64,000 nt of DNA from Massospora cicadina (Eukaryota; Entomophthoromycota; Entomophthoromycetes; Entomophthorales; Entomophthoraceae). The notes under the pieces were generated by a model that had not been told where the DNA came from, ran no database searches, and saw nothing but the letters and a program-made list of their open reading frames with translations. The DNA lies in NCBI GenBank assembly GCA_022478985.1, contig JAKSZP010009199.1, positions 310,001 to 374,000 on the forward strand, given 5' to 3'. Made by a program: the position numbers and the translations under genes. Each line of letters starts with the position of its first letter. Position 1 is the stretch's first letter. Positions 1-11,769 of this stretch are shown here, piece after piece.

Positions 1-1160
1 TCAAAAGAAGTACCAGCCTGGATTGCCTTTTGCATTACCTGCGCGTGGGCCAAGTCAGATCAATCAGTAATAAATGGTCTCATTCACCCTTTACAACAGG
101 TGGAGGGTCCATGGACATCAGTGTCCATGGATTTTATTGTCGAACTTCCCTGTTCTAATGGGTTTACTGTGATGGTGGTGGTCGATTGTTTTACAAAATT
201 TTCCCTATTTATCTGATGCTCTTCTGTGATTCTTTTGAAGAAACTGATCGTCTCTTTGTGCGCCATGTGTTTTCTATGTTTGGTCTCTTGCAGGAGATTA
301 TTGGCAACTGTGGTCCTCAGTTTACAGCATGGTTTGGAATGAGCTTTTATCTATTTTAAAAATTACACCCTGTCATTCCACAGCATATCTCCATATTATG
401 ATGGACAAATCGAGCGGGTTAATCAAATCTTAGAACAGTACTTTCACTGCTATGGTGCGGCCATTCAGGATACCTGGGCCAATGACCTTCCTCTCACTCA
501 ATTTTCTTATAATAATGGAACGCATGCCTCTGTGGGGTGTTCCACCTATGAAGCAACTTTGGGGTATAACCCCTCGTTTTTGGTTAGTCCTTGTCTGCGT
601 CCAGAGGTCCCAGCTGCCGCGGACCTTGCATAGCACATCTGGTCTACTCAGTCCTTGGTGAAGGAGCATCTCACTAAGGCTATTGGTGACTGCAAGCGTT
701 TTGCAGATCGGAAGTGGCTTCCTGGCCATGATATTGTGGTGGGTTTATATGTTATCTTAATACGCGCCATTTGAGGATTCAGGTACCCTCCTAGAAGTTT
801 TCAAGCAAGCATTCAGGTCCCCACTTGGTGGTGGAGGATTTATTTAATGGTGCTTTCCAGTTAAAGTTGCCATTTCACTGGAAACAACATCCTGTCTTCC
901 AAATATTTCAGCTGTCCCCATTCAAGGGGACCATCCCCTCAGATCCTGAGCCAATAGTAATTGAGGATGTGGAGGAGGCCGAAGCAAATAATTTTAGCAT
1001 CCTGCAAATCTTGGAGGTCAGTTCAATATCTTGTCGCTTAGAAGGGTTATCCAGCTTATGAGAACAACTGGGACAAATACCAAGATTGTGCGAAAGCATG
1101 GAACTTGTCGAGGAGTTTCAAATGTCCCATCCTGATGCTCCCCATCCCCCCAAAAACTTG
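1..1160 (+). pseudogene. Ty3/gypsy chromovirus pol, 3' part (integrase + chromodomain), element A
   Basis: Broken coding sequence for the end of a Ty3/gypsy polyprotein, entering from the left edge. Frame-hopping translation gives the integrase CxxC remnant and then the catalytic core: SMDFIVELP with the first Asp at 130-132, and VVVDCFTK near 172-198. A second-Asp region follows near 300 (GNCGPQF, where the Asp has become Asn), then YDGQIERVNQILEQY near 395-440 carrying the third acidic residue. The C-terminal module contains KRFADRKWLPGHD and KLPFHWKQHPVFQ. A chromodomain follows at about 955-1160 (EVEE-like start, YLVAxKGYPAYENNWDKY, LVEEFQMSHPDAPHPP), which places it among the chromoviruses. 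Family knowledge: the chromodomain steers integration to heterochromatin. At least three frameshifts and several stops make it non-functional. Confidence 0.88.
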
Positions 1161-1242
1161 CAACTTTAGTGACGATCAAGTTGCCCAAGGCTCACAAAAA
1201 TGTAGTTCTCATGCAGTTTCCCAGTGGTGGCGCCCCTCCTCT

Positions 1243-1263
1243 GGCAAAAGGGAAAGGGTAATG
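1243..1263 (+). other. Polypurine tract and start of 3' LTR of element A
   Basis: A purine run, GGCAAAAGGGAAAGGGTA (1243-1260), is followed directly by ATGTAAG. It lies just downstream of the chromodomain, where a plus-strand priming site is expected. The junction GGGTAATG recurs before the 3' LTRs of elements C and M in this window. The LTR should therefore begin with TG at 1262. Its 3' end was not found because the matching 5' LTR lies outside the window. Confidence 0.6.
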
Positions 1264-3557
1264 TAAGTCCATGGAAGCATTCCTTTTGCATGGACCACAC
1301 GATTTTCCCATTTCCTAATAAAAAGGGTCCAAAGAAGGCGGCTGTACCCCTCATCATCCAGGGCGACCTCGCCCATGTGGTAGACAAGTGCTGGGTAACA
1401 ACGCTCCCTCTGAAGATTCCTCCCCCAGTTCCCGCACTTGACTCTGCCAAATTAGTTTGCTGAATTGAGGAAATCTGTGCAGAAATTATTAGTAACCGTC
1501 ATCCCCACGATCAGGAGAGCCTTTGTAAAACTGAAGGCACTAAATCCTCAGAATTGAAGGTGAAATGTCCAAAATCTACAGAAATAAAGCTAATGGATGA
1601 GAAACTAACAGTCAGAAGGGGACAAGTAATAAATTCTCGGTCAAAATCACCAATGGCATTGAGCCATTGAGCAGTACAGTTGCCAAGACAAACTCCCCTC
1701 AAAAACATCAGGGATAATTCCTGATGGGCAGGTATCACCATTGGGTCCTTTTGCCAATTATTTGAAACCCCATTTCATAAATCAGGATTGATGTTTGATT
1801 GTACCCATTTGGCTGAAAAAACGCTCCAGCGACTGAGCATGGGTGGGATGGCCATCCTGAACCCGTTTCTGACCCATTGGGACTGCCCCTATGTGGGGTG
1901 ACCCTGGGGGATTCCCGTTGCCCATCAGGCCAGATGTCATCATGATAACAACATAAATGTAGTAATACCTCAGGTCAGGCGTTCACAGATGAAACTATAT
2001 TGACTCAGCCTGCCACTAATTCCTTTGGTGTCAGTTAAGATTAGAATCATTTCCCCCCTCCCTCAAAAATTTGCCAGGTTAGGTCAAAATTTGAGGGCCT
2101 TGATCCCGTTGCTTTGACAAGCTGAGCCAAATCAAACACTTACTAATCAGTGGCGTCACACTGAGGAAATTGTTGGTCACTTTCTTAATTTTTATTTTAT
2201 TAAAAATTTCCCACTAGTACCCAAACTTTTTTATTCTACTTCAATTCTTCTTAGCAAAGTACAGATGGCACTAACATGGTGGCCCTTCAACCACTATATT
2301 GGATGGGCTATACCAGTTATGATTGTCACAATTGCTCCCAACATAGTCAACTGGATCCAATGTACAAGAAATTTCTGGGAATTTAATCCCATTGTTGAAG
2401 CTATCACCAGGATATCGGAATCCTGTGTCCACACATATCTCACCTTCAAGCTAGGATCCATACCCTTGCCTCTGCTTTGGTGATGACCCCTTCCATTGGA
2501 AAATCCCAAAGCAATTAATCTAGTAGTGCAACCCCCTGCAGTAAGGCCTGCAGGGTCTGGGGTCACATCTGTTTGGTTAATTGCTGGTTTTCTTTCACGC
2601 TAGCCGCATATCAATAAGCCATTGTTTCTCAGCTTCCTGCACCATACAACGTCATTCAAGCGGCAATGCCACTGGCAATCTGGATTGCTTTTTTTGTGCT
2701 TTTGCATCCTGACTGGCAGACCAGTCTAAACTTCTTATGCCGTTTTCCTGACATCCATGCCTTAATTTGGCTCAACATTATTAAATCCATTTACCCAAAT
2801 ATGCTTAAGCAGTCAGTCAATGCACTCTCAAGTATGGCAGGATCCATCTGCCATATCAAAACATGTGATTGGTGCCCTTCTCAGTAAAAATTCTAACCCA
2901 ACTTAAGGGGGTCTAGTAATTTGACTGTATATGTTTCACTGGCTGAGACTCCTATTAATACTGGACATGGAAGCACCAACTCTCCTAGAAAATGGACCTT
3001 CTATAAATTATGTACTTTATTTATGGGTTATTGAAAGTTTGTGGGGTTCTACCTCTGATGTTATAATTAAGAGCTACATAAATTTAGCCTGACTTGTCTC
3101 AACTGAGACAACCCTATAAATCTACTTATGAAAGGCCAATTATATTTTAAAAATGAAAGCTACTTTTATTGTAAGGCCATCACTATAGGGGGAAATTGAT
3201 AGTAAGAAAGGGTCTAGCCAAAGTTTACTTAAAGGTTTCAGAAGTTTAGCCAGAGCTGTCTCACCTATGGGCACTACTATAGAAACCACCCATAGAATGG
3301 GTACTTCTTTTAGAAAATTATGCTACTTCTATTTCAAGACCTTCACTCATAGGAAAACCAAATGGTTAGCAGGGGTCTAGCACAAAGGTTAGAATTAATT
3401 TATCTAATAAACTTCCCACTTTAGAACTCCACTTCTATAAAATGGCTACCCTCAGTACAAGGGGGTCTTACCATTTTAGCCATGATAGCGGTGTTCAGCC
3501 TGTATAAAATTGTTTTTTATTCCTTTGTAATCTGAAAACGCCATTTTTTTAAAAAAG
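1264..3557. other. Stretch with no recognised gene (probable LTR remainder plus degraded repeat)
   Basis: No recognisable domain or long intact frame. The first part should be the 3' LTR of element A. Around 2260-2480 the plus strand reads a Trp-rich stretch (ALTWWPFNHY, NWIQCTRNFW) that loosely resembles a retrotransposon Gag capsid, but the match is too weak to call. From about 2940 to 3557 the sequence is AT-rich with no visible coding signal. Confidence 0.4.
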
Positions 3558-4404
3558 TGTAATGATCTGAGCTACTTCAGATCATCACAATATCCTAAAT
3601 AAGGAAAATACTATTTGTGATGCCTCTTAAGATTGGCTCACAATTCATACAAAAATCGTTTTTCTTTTGTAACCTCAGCAGATCATTTGGATCCATGTTA
3701 ATCCAATCAGAAAATTCAGAAATTTGCAACATAACTGATAAGCCCAAAGTATCAAGAAAGAATTTTCAATAGAATAAAAGGAAGTCCCGGCCTAAAAATA
3801 GGGCTTTTAAGATCTCTAAAAATTTTTATCTAATTAGAACTAATGGAAAATGAATGAAAATTTTAGGTTATAAAAATGTGAAATATTATTGAACGTAACC
3901 AGTGTGATTTAAATCAAAGCTGGGTTCATCCTATGAGTAGCCCATCAAAAAATAGCACAAAAGTTGAAAATCTTATAGATTTTAAATTGCCTTTTACATG
4001 CAGATAATCAATTAGCTTTAATATAGTTTATGTAATTCACTAACTTTATGTATATGTAATTGAGGTTGTTGTGGAATTCAAATCTGTCTACTCAAAAGAC
4101 AATATAAATATATGGTTCACTAAAAAATTAGTTTTTTTATTTATTTACTACTTTGAAGTATCATATGTTAGATCCTTATTTTCAAGGTTCAACCACTAAA
4201 CTCATCCGCTTTGTTGAGTTCTTGTTTTTTTTATCTTAGAACCAAATAGTACTTCTGTTTTTTGTATTACTTTAACAGTGGTGAAGGGGCAAATAAACCT
4301 CATTTATGGTGGTATGGGAACAACATTTGGATTTCAAATTAATTTCTTCTTCTTTGGACAATTACAGGATTGGTTCTTCCAACCTCCATTGCTAATTACT
4401 GGAA
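3558..4404 (+). repeat. 5' LTR of element C
   Basis: Begins TGTAATGATCTGAGC and aligns with three separated pieces downstream: 9945-10195, 10979-11177 and 23022-23440. I first placed the end at 4277 (CTTTAACA), but similarity to the third piece continues past that point to about 4404. The longer limit is therefore used. The exact last base is uncertain. Confidence 0.7.
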
Positions 4405-5384
4405 AGAAAATGTCCGTTACAAAAGCTAGATTTCACATACCTTTTGGTCCCTTTGGAGGAGGGGAAGTGAGGTTCCCTTGCAGCCCATTCTTCCAGCTTG
4501 ATACCAGCACCCAACAACCTTGTTTATGATTTTTTTGTAATATTTCTACTTGCCTGAGGTTTTTGGGTAGTAAATGGTTTATACATGACTCAACCCCTGA
4601 GCCTGAAGTTACCAAGTTTAAAACTTTCCAGCCTCCTCTAGAAGCTACTTCTTTGGAAGAAATTCATGAGGATTTTAATAAAATCCAGGTTCAAGAAAAA
4701 CTTACAAAGGCTTCAGGTGGAACTTTAACTTTTGGTGACATGGCCTCTAAATATTTAAAATGACTTACCAGGACAATGATCCGCATGGGTCAGAGAGTCT
4801 TGGTAAGTAAGAAACACTCCAGGAATCCCTTGAGAGTGCCTCCAGTTAATTGACCATGTAGTTAGACAGAAGAAGCACAAGATGCAGCTTGCTCAGATTT
4901 TTTAATGACAACCCAAGGAATAGGAACTGGTGATGAGCATACCTGGTTGTTTCAGTTACTAGCCTGAGCTGCTAAGGTCCCTACTACTTGGTTGCCCTGC
5001 ATGTTTCATCAAAAATTTCACCCTGACTTTTTGCTACATTAGAAAAACAGAGTTGGATGGGTTCTTGGAAGAAGAGAATGAATACATCTTGGATATGGAA
5101 AGATAACTTATGCTGGACAAGGTTAAACTTGAGTTGATGTATGCCACAGGATAAAAGAGTAAAAGAGGAAAAGAATACCATTTATGTGTGAATCATATCC
5201 AATTAATGATGCCAAAGTTTCAAAAATGAGAAAGTGGAAGTGCCAGAAGTAAGGAGAGCCCAGTAACAGCCAAATTAATGACACCATGGAGAGAATACCT
5301 AATTAGATCTTCTCAAAGAAGCCCATCCAGATCTAAATTGCAAAAAAACCTTGCTCATCCTCTTATCTTCTTCTTCCCCTTAAG
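4405..5384 (+). pseudogene. Probable gag region of element C, badly degraded
   Basis: Lies between the 5' LTR and the protease remnant, where gag belongs. The best frame, around 4563-4763, contains EVTKFKTFQPPLEATSLEEI and ends TFGDMASKYLK. I recognise no capsid motif or CCHC knuckle. The assignment rests on position only. Confidence 0.35.
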
Positions 5385-5600
5385 ACACTAAATGGAGAAA
5401 CGCGTGAAGAGGAAGTTATGGTATTAATTAACACTGGAGCTATTAAGACTTATCTGCGACTGAACTTAAAGCAAATATTAGATCTGTCATTGAAGGAAGA
5501 TGGAACAATAACCCTGATGGATACCACTATAAGTGCCAGCTTTTTGAGAGTGTGTAAAAACTTTTGTAGGACATGATAACCAATTGTTATTATTTTTATA
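5385..5600 (+). pseudogene. Aspartic protease remnant of element C
   Basis: The frame reads LNGETREEEVMVLINTGAIKTYL. Ty3/gypsy proteases carry hydrophobic-D-T/S-G-A/S at the active site. Here the aligned catalytic Asp is Asn (LINTGA), which would inactivate it. The stretch lies between the gag-like part and the RT, as expected for gag-pol order. It is short and followed by stops. Confidence 0.55.
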
Positions 5601-7130
5601 TTTTATTTGAGGTGGGCCAACCTGGGGACGATACTGCACCAATTAAGGGGAAATTGAATGAATGGGGAAGGAGAATAAAATCTGGAAATCCTCCATGAGC
5701 AGCGTATGATAGGCCAGGAGCTCCATGGACTGCTTGTGCTATTTGCTATCTTGGTCCAGGGCATTGGTGCACAATACCAACACAGTCATAATTGTCACCT
5801 ACCTAAAGTTTATGTACCAGAATCAAACTCGGGGAGGCAGCGGTAGAGGTCCCTATTCTACCACTGAGGTATCCTCCCCTAGGATAACCAATTGTTCATG
5901 GAGAAATTCTGTTATTTGACAACTTAAACTACCACTTAATTTTAGAGCTGAGATGAAGGCAACATTACTTGACAGAGTTTGATTTTCATTTATTAAAAGT
6001 ATCAATATACTCCAGAGTCTTTGCAGTTGCAATAAAACTTGGGAAAAAGATCAACCTGTGTGGCTAAACTGGGAATCATGAGAGAGTGAGGTCCCTAGAG
6101 TATTGCTCTCTAAGGAATACAGTGAATATGAGGATGTGCTTAAAGCTCATGGTGCCCCTTGTAATACGTAGGAGAGCCCAAGTTGGCTCTTGTTCCAGAC
6201 TGGCAGGTTCTGACCAACCATCAGAGGAACCAAGCAAATGATGCCAGCGTGGGCCTGCAACCTTTTATCTGACCAGAGATTAATTGTTTCAGCAGAAGCA
6301 TATTGGCCGTGATGCACTCCATGATGAACCAAATGCTCTCCATAAAACAGTAAATCTTCAAAGATTAGGTAGGGGAACGTTCTTTTTTAGAAATTAAAGG
6401 ACATAGAAAAAAAGCCAGTACCCTCACAAGTAAGGGCACTGGCCTTTAAATATAGGGAAATGGGTATTACAGTTCATGGCGCTGTTCTTGGGTTTTGCAG
6501 CTCTTGGGTTGGCAGCTTCTCCTGCTGCAGGTTCCAGGGCTAGTGCTTAGGGGAGAGGGTCAATTTGTGAACTGTCACAAGAACTGAGGTAGGTATAGGG
6601 TCAATTTGTGAGTTGCAAAAGAACTGAGGTTATTGGAGGTGATGGGTCACGCCATGATTGGCTGCTCCCCAATTTAATTTTCTTGATTTTTTAGAATTTT
6701 TCTAAATTGAGGCGCACTCCATCTCTGGAGGAATAGCGCTTTTTTTACAGCAAATTTCTAAAATCATAAGAAATGATTAGGGAAATAATAAAAGGGAGAG
6801 TAAAATCAGATTTATAATTTTCAATATTACCCTGGCAAAATTAATTTTTTGTGCCTTGGGCATCATAAAACTGTCATTATTTTTTCAATTTTCCGAATTT
6901 TTAGAAAATAGGTGGTGATATGGGGGACTTATCTGGAGTACTTCTGGAGTTTTGGTATAGTTTAGGAATTAATCTACATAGGAGCTTAATCTTTTCAACA
7001 TACCAAGTTCTAGATAGTGAAGGGATTGGAGTGGGCACAAAGATGCGGTTCTTTATATAAAATTTCCCTTTTCTACCTGGAAAGGGGTAGTAGGCACCAC
7101 CTGGATTCTTTCCCTCTGTAAAAAGCCTTA
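5601..7130 (+). other. Protease-RT linker of element C with inserted low-complexity DNA
   Basis: Around 6110-6160 the frame KEYSEYEDVLKAHGAP resembles the linker before RT in gypsy polyproteins. From about 6390 to 6960 the DNA is AT-rich and non-coding. It includes a local tandem duplication at 6556-6630. The RT frame resumes near 7140. I see no mobile-element ends that would define the inserted part. Confidence 0.4.
6556..6630 (+). repeat. Two-copy tandem duplication, period about 41 bp
   Basis: 6556-6590 and 6597-6630 share AGGGTCAATTTGTGA and AAGAACTGAGGT with small differences between. This is a simple local duplication within degraded pol of element C. Confidence 0.75.
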
Positions 7131-7139
7131 TACCTCTGT

Positions 7140-7720
7140 TTTAGATATGACCAGACCCTTTGCGCTGACCTTTCAATTCAAAGTGGGTACAGACCTTCCA
7201 AGGGGCTGTCTGATTTATACTCTAAATCAAATTTCCCAAGATGCACTGGAGAAGTACATCAAATCTATTCTAGTTTTTGGGTCCATAAACACATCCAAAT
7301 TTTCTTTAGTATCATCCAACCTGCTAGTTCAAAATGCCAGAAGGAACCTTAGACCTGGTGTGAACTATTGAAAGCTAACGCCATAACTGAGACAGACCCC
7401 TTACCTGATGCCGCTACCTGAAAACTTACCGCTGATCTCAGGAAGTACTTGGTTCATCAAGGTGGACCTGGGAAGGATTCCATCATATACTGGTACATCC
7501 AGAGCACCTAAATTATACCACATTAAATGACATGTGTAGTTTTATGAATATTATGCAGAACCCTTTAAACTTAAGAACGCACCAGCTGAGATCCAACGTC
7601 TAATTGACCACGTTATGAAAGAACTTCTAGGATGCTGCTGTGTTGCCTATATATAGATAAAATACTTTTGTTCCCAAAATCCAAGAAGCAGCATGTACAC
7701 AATGTCAGCTCAAATTTTTA
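7140..7720 (+). pseudogene. Reverse transcriptase remnant of element C
   Basis: Plus-strand frames read LPRGCLIYTLNQISQDALEK, then NLRPGVNYxKL (the KKDGGLRPCVDYRALN region of Ty3/gypsy RT), then ISGSTWFIKVDLG (the FxKxDL motif holding the first catalytic Asp). Next come PFKLKNAPAEIQRLIDHV (the GLxNAPAxFQxxM motif) and CCCVAYI followed by a stop where the YxDD box belongs. Domain order and spacing fit RT. Frameshifts and stops show that it is dead. It is followed by the RNase H remnant. Confidence 0.82.
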
Positions 7721-8039
7721 AGCTCTCCATATGGCAGGTCTTGAGCTCAAACTTCAAAGTGTGAGTTCCTATTTCTTTGCTGACCTTTCTGTGGAATGTG
7801 GTATTCAAAGGAGAATTGGATGTATTCCCAGAGAAAAAAAAGGTTGTTAGGGAGTGGAAAGCTCTTATTGATCAAACTGTAGTACGTAGATTCTTATGAA
7901 TAGTCAACTTCCTAAGGTGTTTTCTAAAAGATCTTAAAGCCGTTGCTGCTCCCCTAACCCAATTAATGGGTAAGATGCCGTTTTCATGGGGTCCTAAAAA
8001 AGAAAAACTTTCTAAGATATAAAGAAGGATATAGAGGCT

Positions 8040-8470
8040 ACCATTCTGGCACATTCCAACTCAGGAAAGCCAATTATCCTGGAATCCAATGCTTCCAACT
8101 GTGTAGTTGAAGCAGTCCTTCTACAGAAGGATAAAATATGTTATAGCACCCCATCTGCTATTTTAGTAGGAAGATCCTACCAGCAGAAACCAATGTCTTA
8201 TTATATGATAAAATAAATGGCTGCTATAATATCCTAACTGAAAGGATGGCAGCATTGCCCTGATTATACCAACTAGACCATTACCATTTTTCACAGACCA
8301 TAAGGCACTGGAGTAATATTAGAAACCTTAAAAAATGAGCTAGAGGCAAAAATCTGGCACCAGGAACTATACAACTTTGATTCAAAAATTGAATACCATA
8401 TAGGAAAAGAAAACCTAATTTTATGGATCTTTTAAGTCGAGACCCTGGATTATCATTCTCTGATAAAGAG
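8040..8470 (+). pseudogene. RNase H remnant of element C
   Basis: KPIILESNASNCVVEAVLLQKDK matches the start of the gypsy RNase H domain, whose consensus has TDAS where this copy has SNAS. It ends with FDSKIEYHIGKENL, equivalent to the YRxGxxNxxADALSR end motif. Stops and small shifts interrupt it. Confidence 0.72.
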
Positions 8471-8639
8471 CTGAATAATTATTATACCTACCCTGCTGCC
8501 ACCTGACGTTTTTGCTTTTTTAAAAAGAGGATAAAAGAAATTAATGTGAAGATAAGTGCCACTCAAAGGGAGAAAAAGTTTGACCGGAAGATTGAAGAAG
8601 GGCTGTTTAATGGAAGTTCCACAATATATAAGGAAGAAT

Positions 8640-9930
8640 TTTAAACAAAATAAAATTTATACTGGGGAAAATAATGTGCTCCCACATAGAGCTTACATAG
8701 AGAGATTTTTGAGGCTTGCCACAACCATCCGTTGGAAGGACATCCTAGGGTTATCAAGACACAAAAATTGATCACCCAACACTTTTTTCTCAGGGTATAA
8801 ATGGACAAACTAAGAGGTATGTTGGCCAATGCTTGATCTGTGCTCAGGTTAAGCCCTGCCATAGTCAACCAAGTGGGAAGTTAATGCCTATCCAACAGCC
8901 AAAAAAACACTGGTCAACCACAAATGTGGATTTTGCTACAGCCATACCAAAATTCATAGGCTTGGACGCCATTATGATGGTAGTAGACTGCTTCATTAAT
9001 ATGCTGAGTTCATTCCTTGCACCTTTCAGGTCACCTTTAAGGGAGCTGTGACATTTATCATGGCGGGGGTCTTCTCTCGTCATGGGGCTCTAGAATAGAT
9101 ATCTTATATCATGGTCCAAAATTTATTTCAAAACTTTGGGATCATTCTGTTAAAAAATCTTCATATCAAGGCCTGTAGATCTTCAACGTACCATCCACAG
9201 TCAGATGGAAAAACAGAAATGGTCAACAAGTAACTTGATCAATACACTAGTTCTTAAGCGTCTGGACATCAGACTGACCGGAGGGATGGCTCAGATTTGC
9301 CCATTATTTTTATAATAACCAGGTCCATGAATTCATAGGGATTTCACCCTCCTTTACCAACCATGGATACCAACTCATTCCCTGGAATCCCTCATTAGGT
9401 GGTCACAACCATTCAGCTGATGAGATCTCTCAAAACATGCATGAGATTATCAAACCCCTAAAAACGGCTTAACATTGCAGGTAATGGACAAAAGAACAAG
9501 GCAGATAAGAAAAGACAGGAAAGTCCTGGTTTTAAAGTTGGTAGTCATGTGCTAATATACTTTAGAAATCACAATACCAAAGCTCTTAACCATAATTTGG
9601 TCCTGTAAAGATTGGTACCTACAAGGTAAACCATCTAGTGAATTGTATTGCTTTTGATCTGGCTCTTATTAAAGGATCACAGGCGTACCCAAAAATTCAC
9701 ATCTCTCAACTAAAGTTTCTCCAAAGGCTTGGTACCAGAGGGATTAAACCCTTTACAACATACTCAATTCAGATTACTCATTTATGAGGTTGATTAGGAC
9801 CTAAAAGCAAATAATCCATGGTCAGCGGAAATATCTCATCAGATGTTGAGGTTATCCTATAGAAGAATATACTTTTGCAGAAATTTGAGGATTGTATACG
9901 CTTCCCAGTGAAAAATTATGAGTACATTAG
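8640..9930 (+). pseudogene. Integrase remnant of element C, with chromodomain-like tail
   Basis: QCLICAQVKPCHSQPSGKL gives the CxxC half of the zinc-binding domain. STTNVDFATAIPKFIGLDAI gives the first catalytic Asp, followed by MMVVDCF. STYHPQSDGKTEMVNK gives the third acidic residue. Further on, HRRTQKFTSLNxS matches the region before a chromodomain. GYPIEEYTFAEI, followed by DCIRFPVKNYEYIS in shifted frame (about 9853-9925), resembles the second half of a chromodomain. The element is therefore probably a chromovirus. Many stops. Confidence 0.75.
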
Positions 9931-9931
9931 C

Positions 9932-9944
9932 TCATAGGGGGTAA
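9932..9944 (+). other. Polypurine tract of element C
   Basis: CATAGGGGGTAA sits directly before TGTAACGATC, the 3' LTR start at 9945. The same GGGTAATG junction type precedes the LTRs of A and M. Confidence 0.65.
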
Positions 9945-10195
9945 TGTAACGATCTGAACTATTTTAGATACTCACACTATCCTATTCTAGGGATAATGCC
10001 AATTCGCAATGCCTCTAAAGATTGGCACACAATTTGTACAAAAATGAACTCCATTTGTAGCCTCAGCGGATCATTCAGATCCATCACAATCCAATTAAAA
10101 ATTTAAAAACTATACCAGAAGATCTAACAAGGTGAATTACAATAGAGAAAAATCTGATTGAAGAAAAGGAAGCCTCAGCCTAAAGTTAGGGCTTC
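9945..10195 (+). repeat. 3' LTR of element C, first piece
   Basis: Starts TGTAACGATCTGAAC and aligns with 3558-3800, including the shared GTAGCCTCAGCGGATCATT segment. It stops at GCTTC (10191-10195), which is duplicated at 10979-10983 on the other side of a solo LTR. The second piece is 10979-11177 and the third is 23022-23440. Confidence 0.8.
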
Positions 10196-10978
10196 TGTGA
10201 TGGTTGAGGTTTTCCCTCAACATCACATTGCCCTGATCTTTGATAAGACAGGGCAAGCTGGTGTGGAAGAAGGAGGGGGTGAGGGAAGCATTGGACCTAG
10301 ATGGGCCCCAGGATAGGGTGAGATTGAGGAAGGACGGCGATTAGAACTTGCAGGAGGCCTGGGGAGAACCATATGGTGTTGAAGTGGGAGAGTTCTAGTT
10401 TAAGGTTGATTTAATTCAAAACTGGATTGAGTCCTAGGTGTGGTGGCTCAGCCAGCACAGAATTTAATCTGGCTTAGAATGATGGGAGTTTGCTCATGGC
10501 ATATTTCAAAGGACATAGTGACATGCATGATTGAGGAGCCTGAACTATGTTTGCAGCAGAGAACTATAAGGAAAGTGACTTGGAAACTGGAGGTTCTTTA
10601 ATTGCGCTTTATATCAACTTACTTATTATATATCCAATTAAGCCATTCTTAAGCCTTATATATTTTATTAGTGACTTCAAAGGTTTATATTGGTATATCT
10701 ATTCTAACAGCGGTCATGTTTGGCCTATACAAACAGGAGGTGTACTTTTATAGTGATTTTGGGAAGGTATTGTCTCCCTACACAACTTGTCTTGGAGCCA
10801 GGGCATGTTGCTTAGAGTAAGCGTACTTGCAACTGTCCTCCAAAGGGTGTTCATCTAGGGTTTTGTAGCACATATGATTTGAAGAATGTCCTTAGTAACC
10901 TTGTCCTCCCTTTGGTCATTGAATTGGGTCCAGCTTTTAGTTAATTCATGGCTCATTGGAAAGGACTAGGGCGTTACA
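10196..10978 (+). mobile_element. Solo LTR inserted in the 3' LTR of element C
   Basis: 783 bp starting TGTGATGG and ending CGTTACA, flanked by a perfect 5-bp target-site duplication GCTTC (10191-10195 and 10979-10983). The host LTR sequence resumes immediately afterwards and matches element C's 5' LTR. TG...CA ends plus a 5-bp duplication are the signature of an LTR retrotransposon reduced to a single LTR by recombination. No pol sequence is present. The strand is assumed, because solo LTR orientation cannot be fixed from this copy alone. Confidence 0.85.
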
Positions 10979-11177
10979 GCTTCCAAAGTTTCTAAAAAAT
11001 TTGGGCCTATTAGAACTGATGGATAATGAATGAAATTCAGTCTATAAAAAGGGATCAAAAATGCACAAGTTTTTTTTAACTCATACTATTGCAAATTAAT
11101 TGAAACTGGGTTCAGTCTATAAACTAGAATTTATAAAATAGCACAAAAAGCGAAAATGTTGAAAAAAGTTAACTCTA
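10979..11177 (+). repeat. 3' LTR of element C, second piece
   Basis: Continues element C's LTR after the solo LTR. TTAGAACTGATGGATAATGAATGA aligns with ATTAGAACTAATGGAAAATGA near 3837. It ends at 11177, where element E begins. Confidence 0.75.
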
Positions 11178-11752
11178 TGTTGGGATTCTCCCTATGCAAG
11201 GTGAAAACCATGTTTTAGGGAGAAGATCAACAGATAACAATATTCAGGACTTGATTTCAGAGAAGCTAAATGGTCTGATAAGTTACAAATTAAGTGTTCA
11301 ATATGGGTGAAGTAAATTAATTATTAGAAATTAATAAATTGAGTTTGTGAATTCACTTGAATTTTTCCAAACTCAGTAATGCCTACCATTTTATTTTATC
11401 ACCTAGTATTATCAAACAATAAGGCGATTGTCCAATTCTCCTCTAAATATCTAAAACTGCTTTCCATCTATCCCATCATTAAGATTATCCTCTTGGATCC
11501 GAAGATCATTTGACTCTACTAAGGGCTATCACAATGACCTTGGTGAAACCACAATAACTTCCTGTATTTCTTAACACATAAATATTGCTTTTATATTTCC
11601 AATACAATTCTTTTTATGTCTATTACTATTTTAAATTTGTAAATATAGGTTTATATTAAAAGTAAATAATTCACAAACTTACCCATTAGAGCAAACTTTG
11701 AAGCTCTCTTTTCAAATTGGATGTGCACCAGTTATTCTTCTCTAGCCCAACA
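11178..11752 (+). repeat. 5' LTR of element E
   Basis: TGTTGGGATTCTCCC to AGCCCAACA, so it has short inverted TGTTGG/CCAACA-type ends. It aligns along its length with 20544-20605 plus 22509-23021. Confidence 0.85.
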
Positions 11753-11755
11753 AAA

Positions 11756-11769
11756 TAATGCTTTCTGCC
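11756..11769 (+). other. Primer-binding-site candidate of element E
   Basis: TAATGCTTTCTGCC lies three bases after the 5' LTR. Element D has TGGTGCTTTCTGCC in the same place (48544-48557). Two changes (GG to AA) separate them, as expected from decay. The tRNA primer was not identified. Confidence 0.6.

Noticed and set aside
2265..2483. Gag or membrane protein gene
   Set aside because: A Trp-rich 72-codon frame without start context, homologous copy or zinc knuckle. Composition alone is not enough.
3470..3515. Match between AGCGGTGTTCAGCCTGTATAAAA and the solo LTR near 10708
   Set aside because: Only about 25 bases resemble each other, with no extension on either side. Too short to call a second LTR.
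3558..4277. 5' LTR of element C ending at CTTTAACA (4277)
   Set aside because: Similarity with the detached 3' LTR piece (23022-23440) continues about 125 bp further, so 4277 is internal.
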